Source: Brasenia schreberi (taxonomy: Eukaryota > Streptophyta > Magnoliopsida > Nymphaeales > Cabombaceae). Taken from it: DNA of 64,000 bases. The notes below the pieces were generated by a model that saw only the letters and a list, made by a program, of their open reading frames with translations, ran no database searches and was not told the DNA's origin. Position numbers and translations under genes: made by a program. The DNA is taken from the NCBI GenBank assembly GCA_036023115.1, contig JAYKKT010000048.1, forward strand, positions 5,418,001 to 5,482,000, read 5' to 3'. The number at the start of each line of letters is the position of its first letter. The first letter of the stretch is position 1. This document shows positions 37,401-49,400 of the stretch, piece after piece.

Positions 37401-40400
37401 AAATTTCAAAAAAAAAAAATTTGCAATTTTTTTTTTGTAACTCAAGGTTAAATGGGTCCGGATAATGAAGATTGATTTGTGTATTATGATGAAATTAGTA
37501 GTTGTTTACCATTTATATGTTTTGCTTTAATATAAACTTATAAAGTTGTGTACTTGCTATTGTAGTTGTATATCATATTAGCTTTAATGATTTTGGGTGC
37601 GAACAATTGGTTTCTTATTACTCAATCTGATTGGATTCTTGACTCCATACTGTATGCCTTTGCACAGAATAATCTTTGTCACCAAACACATTTAAAGACC
37701 AGGAACATTACCTGATCAATAGAACAGAAGAGTATGACATCACTAGTGGATCCTAGCACAAATACTAGTATATGTTATATCCTACTAAAGATCTCGAAAC
37801 TCTTTGAATCCATAACTTCGATATTTTGTAGCTCATAAAATTATTGTAAGTTTCAGATCATTATGTGAGAACTTGCTAATTGATACCTATGTGCACTCAA
37901 AATTAGCAAATACTAGTTGTATTATGATTGATTTATTTAGGTTGAATATTATATATAATATATAATATTATATACCTTAGCCGTGTCGCCGCACCCAAAA
38001 TTTTTGAAATTTGCCGTATCCCGCACCCGCACCCGCACCCGTGTGACATAGACTGTTAGCGTTTCACATGATCGAGCTTTATTAAAACAAAGAATTTATG
38101 TAGCATGATCCTATCTAGTATGGGAAAGACTTAGTTGTTTTATATGAAAAGTTTGTATTCTATCGTAAAATACAATAACATAATATTGAGTATATGCACA
38201 ACAATTTAAATACTAATTTATCATGTTGTAGCATTTGTATCACATCATTATCATATGTGAGGGTTATTGAAAGAAATTTTATTCACACACGCTAAACCCT
38301 AAGCTAAATAGGATACTTATAGACCTTTTATAAATTAAAGGCCTAATATGTCCTTACTTAAGTATACTTAATTACTCAATCAAAAAATAATGAGAATGAA
38401 TTGTAGTTGTACGAAGGAATCGAGAAAAAGTGATATTCTCTAAGGCAGTTACTAAAAGAATCCTACAATCATTGCATAGCAAGTTGAGAATTATCAATAT
38501 ATTTCTCTCACTTAAGGGGGGAGTGTTGGAGATATTAAGTAAATATCAGATCAAAACTAATGAAGCCGTATGAGTTTCTATATGCATGTCTTACCCTCAA
38601 TATATAAAGTCTCCTTTTCAAACTATAATGTCCAAAGATCCTTCCCCTTTTAAGATTGTGTATTGAGTACAACTCATAGTCTTGATGAATATATTTAAAG
38701 ATAGTAATTTAATAGGGAAACTAGGCACATAAAACACAAAATGTAAAACTCCAAATGATGTTATAATACTCTTTTTTCCAACCATAGATGCATAGCAAAG
38801 TCGAACTTGACTATGGTTCTGAACATTTTGATAATCAAATAAGCACTCCTTACTGCCAATCACATGATAAGTAACTCTTGAATCAATAACCCAATAATCA
38901 CATAATAAAGGAGTACCTTTATCGTGTGCCATGGTAGCTGATGGTGCTGAGGAAACTTACTCACCAAGTCTTGCTTTAAAGTCTGCCATTCTTTTCAAAG
39001 GTTGATTCACAATATTATGTTGGTTGTCATCTCACACCTGGAATGCTTTATTCTTCATAAATGGAGGCTTACCAATTAACTCCCAATATTGTTCTCTAGT
39101 TGTCTGGTTTTACCATAATGAGAGTATTGCAATTTAGCCTTGTCGGTAGATGTCATAGTTTCACTGCTTTTTTTTCTAAAGAACCCTATCGATTGACTAA
39201 AGGAAGAGGAAGGTGGACCAGTAGAAACTTATCATTTTCCAATAAATGTTGATTGTAATGGATTTATAGTGATTAAGCTTCCCTTTTCTAGTACCTCGCG
39301 ATCTTCTTCTTGAATGAGAAGAGAGTAGACAATTTCCAAAGGTAGTAGTTCTTTTCTACTAAGTACAATCATCTTTACTGATTCAAAATCTCATGATACG
39401 CTCCACAATAAGTCAAATATCTGTCTTTTCCCTACATCTACAATCTTTCCTTTAGCGCATGTGTCACACTAAGTTGTTGAATAATACTCCAACTCTTCTC
39501 ATAGGACCCATATTTGTTATAATATTCACACATAGTACGTTCTTCCTGTCTACACTTTCTAATTCTATCTGCAATTTCATATTTTTTCGCGATATATTTA
39601 CTCCTAAAATATGTATCCTCAGTAGCTTTCTATATTTTACTAGCAGAATCTAAATACATAAAAGTATGACTAATAGGGAATAAGTATACTCACTCTCCAT
39701 TCCTCGAGCATCTTTTGAGTTCTTCATATTTTATTAAATAGTCTTGTGAGCCAAGTGAGCCCCATCTCTCTTAGGATTTTGCATACTTGTATAGGAATAT
39801 TTTTTTGTCCTACAAATTTACTAACCTTCATATATTTGAGGGCTTTGACTTCATTCTTTTGAATAGGCCGATAGAAATTGAGGTTTATATACTTTTGTGA
39901 TTTGGCTAACTCTCCTAAGCTACTACTAACATATGTATTTCTATTAAAAAGCTTATAAAATAAATTTTTTTATCTATTTTTGATATTATCATTCACCACT
40001 ATAATCTTCTCATCCTCATCTTTGATTCATCTAACAAAAGTAAGATCCTTAGTTTTCTAATTTATAGCCTTAACTATCCTAAAAGTATCTCTTTCACCTT
40101 TTTTTGAGTTAAATTTTTTATTAAATCCACTTAAAAATTGGCTTTTGCGTCACTAATGATATTTTTAGCTTTTTTATTTTCTTTCTTATAAGCCTCTCCC
40201 AAGTTTCACTAATCTTTTTAGCACAATCCAATTTGTAAGATGTATTTTTTGTCTTGATTTTATCTTGCACCACATCACTCAACCACAAAGCTTCTTTTTG
40301 TGCCGATATACCTCCCTTACATTCGCTTAACAGATTTTTTGTCACTTCCCTAATATTTATAGTCATATTTTTCAATGTATCATAAAGCATACCTACATAT

Positions 40401-43400
40401 AATTTCAAGCATGTCCTTAAGAACTTTATGTTTAAATATATTTTCTTTTATCACATTTGAAGTTCCACCATTTAGTTCAAATAACTCTATTCACTCTTCT
40501 TTTTGTCCACTCTTTTATCAGCAAATCCATTACTAAAAGTCGATGTTAAGTAGTTAAGATTTTTCTTTGAATTACCTTGTAATCTTTAGAACACGATCTG
40601 TCTTTTTTCTTGCAAAAAAAATAATGAATTTTACGTTTGTGATAAGCCACTCTAAATGTTTGTCTCGTTTCTTGAAAATTGTATTAACTATAAAGAGAAC
40701 AAAAGCCATCGCAAAATTTAAAATCTCCCTACCTTCCTCATTTATTTCCCCAAAACTATAGTTTCCATAAATACCTTAATATCCTAATGCATCTCTACCA
40801 AATTATCCATTTAAGTCTCCTCCTAAACAAATCATCTTTTTTGTAGAATTCTTTGAATTACCTTATATAACTCCTCTAAAAAAACTTTTTTTATACTATC
40901 TTCTAATCCTACTTTGGGATGCATAAGCACAAACTATATTTAAAACCTCTTTTCCTAACATTAATTTCACCATCATAATTCGGTCACGATAGTTGTATGT
41001 CTACTATGCTATCTTTTAAATCTTTATTTATAATAATACCAATTCTATTTCCTGAGTACGATAATTTAAAATCTCTATTATCAATCTCCTTTGCCTTTTT
41101 TCCAATACATTTTGTCTCTTATAAACATAGAATGTGAATCTTTCTTCGAATCGTAGTATGCACCACCTTCGATAAGTACTAATATGATTTTTATTATCTA
41201 TGACTAGGTTCCTTATCTCATGCATCCACTCATGCTAAAAATGCGGAGACCCTCACTGTAACTTGTTTACTTCTTTTGAGTAACAATGAAACGAGACTAT
41301 TACCTATACCCGTTCATGATGTGGGAACCCTTTTTTGTAATTTATTCGCTATATCTGGGCGAAGATAGAGGTCTTTACTTACTTTTCACTACATTCGGGC
41401 TCTACAGTGCATTGTTAAAAAGGAACGCTTCAACGCAATTGTCATAATTTATAGAATTCATGATAGATAAGTTTGACAAAGTTTTACATTGTCTTTCGGA
41501 AGTCTAATGCAACCCTCCTTTATCCGAGCTTGGGACCGGTCGTGTAAGGGTCATCCATTAAATGGGCAGAGTTTAATCATTACCACCTTAAACATCCAAT
41601 TCATGTCATCATTCCATATTAACATTGTTGTGCTCCTTCCAAATTGATACACTAAATGCCTTATTAAGTTAGGAGTGTATTTGTATCATCTCCCATAATC
41701 TACCCTTCTAAGACATCAAAATTATCAAGATTTATTGAATTAAATTGATTCTTCTACTTATTTGAGTTTAACTTTCTTAATTAATTGAAAACTTAATTAG
41801 TAACTAATCTTTAATTACTTTTATCGTAGTCGTTTGTTGCAATGGATAAAAACTAGATGATTGAACAACTTATGTTCCTTTCATAACCAACTTATTTTCC
41901 TTTCACAACCAGTTGCACTATAGGTTTAACTCAGAACTATTATTGCAAAATCTCTCAAGTTTGTGTAATCACTTCGAAACCTCTATCCAATATCTAACAA
42001 AAAAGACATATATAAAGATCTATTCTTCTATAAATATAAGATTTAAGAAACTTAAATATTAAAATAAATTATTCATATGTTTATCGGAGCGCATATAAGT
42101 ATGGTTGCGAATGACTAAATGCAAATTATTAAGTGAAAAAAATTATCGTACATCTCTATCTCCCGATATAGTGTTCTACACTCATTAGGAACCGATTTGT
42201 CTATACAGTCAATGATAACTTTATTAACCTTATTGTCTCTTTTAAATGTTACATAATACCTAAATGCTACAACAACAACTAAGCCTTTTCCCATACTTGA
42301 TGGGGTCGGCTACGAGGATTCTTTGTTTCCATAGAGCTCTATCATGTGTCATGTTAGTAGTTAGCTCACAATAATTTAGATAATTCTTTATTGTTTCTTT
42401 CCAACACTTTTGTGGTCGTTCTCTACCTCTTTTAATACTTTCCAAATTTAGTTTTTTATACCTTCTTATAGGTTCTTATGATCTTCTTTTTATATGTCCA
42501 AACCATCTTAAATGATATTCTCTCATTTTATCCTCTATTGGTGTCATTCCTAATTTGTTTCTAATAACCTCATTATGTATACGATTTTTTCTTGTATGAC
42601 CACTCGTTCATCTCAACATCTTAATTTCTATCACAAACATCTTTTGTACATGTTGATGGTTAACTGCCCAATACTCACAATCATAAAACATGGTAGGTCT
42701 TATTACTGCTCTATAATATTTACCTTTTAACTTTAATCGTATCTTCTTATCACAAAGAATACCTTACACTCCTCTCTATTTTAACCAACCAGCATTAATT
42801 CTATGCGTAACATCTCCATCAATTCTTTCATCACTCTAAAAAACTAACCCTAGGTATTTAAAACTTTCCTTTAGAGGGATGCAATGTGTGTTAATCTTAA
42901 TTTCTATATCCTTTGAAGTAACCAAATGATCAAAACTTATATTCCATATATTCTGTTTTTGTTCTACTAAGTTGAAGGCCTTTGATCCTTGATGTAACCC
43001 AATATTAATTTCAAAGAAGTCTGTCATTCCTTCATGAGTCCTCACACATGTTTTTGCACATCGTACATGTCTCTTATAAGGTTAATGTATGTCAATGGGA
43101 TACCTCTTTTTTCAAGATTCTCCAAAGAACCTCCCTCGGTACCCTATCGGAAGAGATGTGTACCTTCCTCCATAAGACATCTCAAAAGGTGAATCGCTTC
43201 AACAGTAGATCTGCCTGGCATGAATCCAAATTGGTTCTCAGTTATACTTGATACTTGTCTTAACATACGTTCGATAATTCTTTTCTACAATTTCATAGAG
43301 TGACTCATTAACTTGATACCTTGATAATTCACATAATTCTGAATGTCTCTCTTGTTCTTATATATGGGTATAAGTGTACTCGCTCTCCATTCCTCGAGTA

Positions 43401-46400
43401 TCTTTTGGTTTCTCCATATTTCATTAAATAGTCTTGTGAGCCAATGATCTAGCTTATTGTGAGTTAACTGCTAACATGGCACATGATAGAGCTCTATGGA
43501 AACAAAGTATAGTTTGATCTATTATCAATAATCCTCCATAGGGACACATAATCACTCTTTGTTTTATTAAAATTACTCCTGATAACTTCTTTAGCCCTAT
43601 TCATGGTTTCATAAAGATAGTGCGTAGATGACTTCTCCTCACTATCAGTCAATCTCAAAACTTTTATCAAAGGGCTTATGACCTTTAATTAGTTAATAGA
43701 GGAGTTTCAAAATATACTCCTGAAGACCGTTGATGAAATCTCATTAAGTTTTTTGTTTCTCCTATTTTGATGCAAATTTATAAACTGCTACCACTCATTT
43801 GATATAAACATTATCTTTAAGGCTTGCTTTTGTTTAACAATGCTACGTACTAACAAAAAAAATAGTTGTAAACCGAATAACGACCATACGAATGAGCTTT
43901 GTACTATCACTATATCTCCCTATCGTACATAATACAAATGCATGGTTATAAATAAATTTGGTGATATCTTGACAACACTTAGTTGTTGTCTTTATCTCGT
44001 ATATCTCTCTAATGTCATGAAGAATAAGATCTATATGATGGGTTGCACATAGTTTTCAATAAAAAGTACCATAACTCTCAGCTAACTCCTTTGCAGTTGC
44101 TTTATAGTTAGCTCCATTATGGATAATTATTTGGACTACATTTTCATGCCCAACCTCCAAACTTCTGCACTATGGTGCTCCTGTAACATATCAAGTGATC
44201 TCGAAAAAAGTTCTTTAGGACAATAAACAAAGAAGTTTAATAAAGTCCTTCCGTGACTATCTATCTATCCATCCATCATAATAGTGCATCCTGGTTCTTT
44301 TTATGACCCTCAACTCTTGTACTTCAAGAACAGTCTTATCAAATAATTTTTCTCTCAAACTTATTATAAGAAGACATCTTATAGCAATGACTAATGTTAA
44401 CAATGACATCTGTCATTACTTGAAAATGAAGGAAATTTACCTCATTAAATGGAATGCACGTATCATAAAACCATCTCCTCGTTATAATGTTTGTCTGCGC
44501 ATGCAGTTGCTTTGAAGTCATACCAACATGAATATCTAGGTTGAGCATTAGGTGTAGCAGTAGGAAGAAAAAAGAATTAGATGCGAAAATGAGAAGATCT
44601 TTCGCGACCTCTTCCTCTTCTACGACTTACATACTTTTCATGAACCCTTTTACTTTGATTGGTCGAGAACTCTACTATTGCCAACCTCTATCCTACCTAG
44701 CATCAAAAGGGATGCTATCATCATCACCACCACAAAGTCCACATCCTCTTCCTCAAACATCTTTGTATCAACCATACTCTCATTCATGCTCGACATATCG
44801 AGATTGAGATGCAACAACTCTTCCTGCCATCTTAATTAACCCTCTTAAATCTTAGTAAACCTGAAAATCAAAGCACTTCATAAATTGTCATATATTTCAT
44901 AAATCTCCGATCTCCACTTCATAAACCATCAACACACTTAAAAGTCTCTACCATTTCATAGATTGTTACAAATTCATCAAAAAGATATTCACTGACTTCA
45001 TATATTATTATTTAAAAAAGAGAAAACAAAACACAAGTAGTTAGAAAATAAACATTAAAAAAAGAAAAAACCTTATACCACATGGAAACCGTCAGATTGT
45101 TGTCGTTATCATTGCTGGAGTAGTGGTGTTGTTGGAAATCGAATGCTCGTGTGTAGTCTTGTGTTCTCCCTCTCACTTGTGGAGAGGGAGAGAGAATAAC
45201 ACAAGATCTTCTCCCTTTGTGTAACCATGTTCTCTCTCTCTCTCTCTCTCTGTAATCAAATGTTTTCTCTCAGTTAACAATATGTTCTCTCTTAGTGTGT
45301 GACCTTTACAAGGTTGATGGAAGGATGAGGTATGCCCACTTTGGCACACCCTTTTTGAACCAAAATAATCCGAATGCCATAATGGGCCTCCCAGACAATG
45401 CACTTGCAAATGCGGTTCCCGTAGGACAGGCACCTACGGGCCCAACTTTTGTGGTTTCGATCCAAAGGAACCATGAAGGAGACACCTCTTAAGATTTCAA
45501 AAGTTTTGGAAAGAAATGATAGAAGATCATCTTGATTTTCTAATCTTGAATTTTTATTTTAAGGTTATATGACACAAGATAGAAACATATTGAGAACTAA
45601 GACTAGCCCCCACTTGTGATCAGGCTTGGCTTTTGATTCTGTTTTTGTTGAATTTTGAATGAGTCAAATTCGGAACTATGTATTCACTGCGTGCATGTAT
45701 ATGCAGATGTTTTCTAGATGGTATTTGAATGGCACTTTCATCTGTTTTGTAGTGAAGTTTATGGTTGGTTTTCATTGGTTGCAAATGCTTGAACTCTCAC
45801 ATTTATGTAAAACCGTATGAGTATGCACACCTATTCAAAGTTGAAGGCTTATGGGTCCCTGGGCATTGCCATTGTAGAAAAGCTTTTCCTTTTACCTCTT
45901 TCACCTGATATATTTCTCCAGTTTCTGCACCACGCTTGTTGAAGTCTGGCTTTGCTGTAGAACTGCAAATTGTTCTTTTTTCATGATTGGTAGTAATTTG
46001 ATGTCTAGCGTGAAATGCATGACATTTCCTAGTTCTGCTTACAGCCTTCTATCAATTACAAAATGATATCTTCTTTTGCTTTCCACTTCTTTTCTTTCAG
46101 GATCCATTAGTAACAAAGGGAGCAACCCTAGTTCCGCTCTTAGGGATAGATGTATGGGAGCATGCATATTACCTACAGGTAACGTTGCCATCTTCCAGTT
46201 TTCTATTTTTTCCTTCACAGCTTTTCATCTCATTTATATATTACTTTTTCTGTGTTACTTGTTAATTCTTCGTAGTCTGAATATTTTGTTGATTAATATC
46301 CAGCAGCATTTTTCAACTTACTTTGTACTTTCATTGGTATTGCAAGTCTGCTGCTCCAACTATGTTTTCCTGGACTGTCCAAGTGTTCTTGAATAAAACA

Positions 46401-49400
46401 TATTCAACCAGCAAGCTTAAAGTCATTGGTTTAAGCCAAACTTGCCTAAGTGCAGCTATAGATATAGTCAGGATTAGTGTTATCTGTATCGCACCGTATC
46501 GTATCGTGGCGTGGGAAGCCACGATACGATACGGGCGATACACCCCAACAACAACAACAACAACAACAACAACTAAGCCTTTTCCCATACTAGACGGGGT
46601 TGGCTACATGGATTCTTTGTTTCCACAGATCCCTATCGTGTGCCATGTTAGCAGTTAACTCCCAATAAGCTAGATCATTCTTTATTGTTTCTTTCCAACA
46701 CTTTTGTGGTCGTCCTCTACCTCTTTTAATACTTTCTAAATTTAGTTTTTCTAACATTCTTACAGGTTCTTCTTTTGATCTTCTTTCTATATGTCCAAAC
46801 CATCTTAAACGATGTTCTCTCATTTTATCCTCTATTGGTGCCACTCCTAATTTGTTTCTAATAACCTCATTATGTATACGGTCTTTTCTTGTATGACCAC
46901 TCATCCATCTCAACATCTTCATTTGTGTCACAGACATCTTTTGTACATGTTGATGATTAACTGCCCAACACTCAGAACCATAAAACATGGCAGGCCTAAT
47001 TGCTGCTCTATAATATTTACCTTTTAATTTTAATGGTATCTTCTTATCACAAAGAATACCTTATGCTCCTCTCCATTTTAACCAACCAGCATTAATTCTA
47101 TGTGTAACATCTCCATCAATTCTTCCATCACTTTGAAAAATTGACCCTAGGTATTTAAAACTTTCCTTTTGGGGAATGCAATGTGTGCCAATTTTAATTT
47201 CTATGTCCTCTGAAGTAGCCAAATGATCAAACTTACATTCCATATATTCTGTCTTTGTTCTACTAAGTCGGAGGCCTTTGTTTTCTAATGTTTCTCTCCA
47301 TAGTTCCAATTTTCTATTAACTTTTTCCTTAGACTCCTCCACTAATACAATGTCATCTGCAAATAACATACACCAAGGTACTTCATCTTGAATATGTTTT
47401 GTTAACTCATCCATCACCATTATAAATAAGTATGGACTTAAAGTTGATCCTTGATGTAACCCAATATTAACTTCAAAGAAGTCTGTCGTTCCTTCATGAG
47501 TCCTCACACATGTTTTTGCACCATCATACATGTCTCTTATAAGGTTAATATATGTCAATAGGATACCTCTTTTTTCCAAAGTTCTCCAAAGAACCTCTCT
47601 CGGTACCCTATCATAAGCTTTTTCTAGATCAATAAATATCATGTGAAGGTCTTTCTTTTTTTCTCTAAAATGTTCCATAAGACGTCTCAAAAGGTGAATC
47701 GCTTCAATAGTAGATCTACCAGGCATAAATCCAAATTGGTTCTCTGTTGTACTTGATACTTGTCTTAACCTACGTTCGATAATTCTTTCCCATAATTTCA
47801 TAGTATGACTCATTAACTTGATACCTCGATAATTCGCACAATTTTGAATGTCTCCCTTGTTCTTATATACGGGTATAAGTGTACTTGCTCTCCATTCCTC
47901 GGGCATCTTTTGGTTTTTCCATATTTCATTAAATAGTCTTGTGAGCCAAGTGATTCCTATTTCTCCTAGTATTTTCCAAACTTCTATAGGAATATTATCT
48001 GGTCCTACCGATTTACCACTCTTCATATGTTTAAGAGCCTCTTTGACTTCATTCTTTTGAATACGTCGGTAGAAATTGTGATTTATATACTTTTCTGACT
48101 TGGCTAAATCTCCTAAACTAATACTAACATCTTTATTTTCATTAAAAGGATTATAAAAATAGTTTTTCCATCTATTTCTTATATCATCATTTGCCACTAG
48201 AATTTTTTCATCTTCGTCTTTTATGCATCTAACATAATTAAGATCTTTAGTTTTCTTATCTCTAGCCCTAGCTATCCTAAAAATATCTCTTTCACCCTCT
48301 TTTGAGTTGAGTTTTTTATATAAGTCCTCCCAAATCTTAGCTTTTGCTTCACTAACGGCCTTTTTTGCTTCCTTCTTCGCTTTCTTATAAGCTTCTAAAG
48401 TTTCACTATTTTTCTTAGCATAATGTAATTTGTAACATGCCCTCTTTGCCTTGATTTTATTTTGTACTACTTCACTCCACCACCAAGCTTCTTTTTGTGC
48501 CGGTACGCCTCCCTTAGATACCCCTAACACATCTTTTGCCACTTTCCTAATATGTATACCCATATTGTTCCACATATCACAAGGTGTACCAACATAATTC
48601 CAAACATCTCCTTGAAGGACTTTCTGTTTAAATATATCTTCTTTCTCGCTTTTGAGGTTCCACCATTTAATCCGAATAGCTCGATGCACTCTTTTCTTCT
48701 TTGTCCATTTTTTTATTTGTAAATCCATAACTAAAAGTCGATGTTGGGTGGTTAAGCTTTCTCTTGGAATTACCTTACAATCTTTACAACACGCTCTATC
48801 TTTTTTTCTACAAATAAAGTAATCAATTTGTGTTTGTGATAAGCCACTCTTATAAGTAATTAAATGTTCATCTCGTTTTATGAAGATTGTATTGACTATA
48901 AAGAGATCAAATGACATAGCAAATTTTAAAATCTCCCTACCTTCCTCGTTTACATCCCCATAACCAAAGTTTCCATGAATCCCTTGATATCCTAATGCCT
49001 CTTTACCGACATGTCCATTTAAATCTCCTCCTAAACAAATCATCTCCCTTTGTGGAATCTTTTGAAACACCTTATCCAACTCTTCCCAAAAAACTGTCTT
49101 TATACTATCTTCTAGTTCTACTTAGGGTGCGTAAGCACAAACTATATTCAAAACCTCTGCTCCTAATACTAATTTCAATGTCATGATTCGGTCACCATAT
49201 CGTTGTATGTCTACTACACTCTCCTTTAAATCTTTATTTATGATAATACCAACTCCGTTTCGGGCCTTTTCTTTACCTGAGTACTATAATTTAAAACCTG
49301 TATCCTCTATCTCCTTTGCTTTTTCTCCAACCCATTTTGTCTCTTGTAAACATAGAATATGAATCTTTCTCCGAATCATAGTATCTACCACCTCCATTAG

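Larger units (their letters stand above)
15252..46100 (+). other. MSD1: MSD1 intron 4, 30.8 kb of nested transposons
   Basis: The interval runs from donor GTAATG to acceptor TTTCTTTCAG. It holds, in order: copia remnants, a hAT element with transposase, an older RTE split by a hAT derivative that is itself split by an RTE, a plus-strand RTE, a four-level copia/TIR/RTE nest, another RTE with a TIR insertion, a minus-strand copia, and a second decayed hAT element with a nested RTE. The stretches 15252-15980 and about 45010-46100 hold nothing recognisable apart from a (TC)n run near 45231-45252. Flanking exons are in phase and intact, so the intron is inferred to be spliced out. Confidence 0.9.

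Noticed and set aside
46546..46572. CAA trinucleotide runs as host microsatellites
   Set aside because: Every such run in the window adjoins CTAAGCC and the RTE 3' end, so they are RTE tails.
47848..48060. 70-codon plus-strand ORF within RTE copy C, repeated at other RTE copies
   Set aside because: It recurs only because the RTE sequence recurs; it is antisense to the RT region and has no start context or family.
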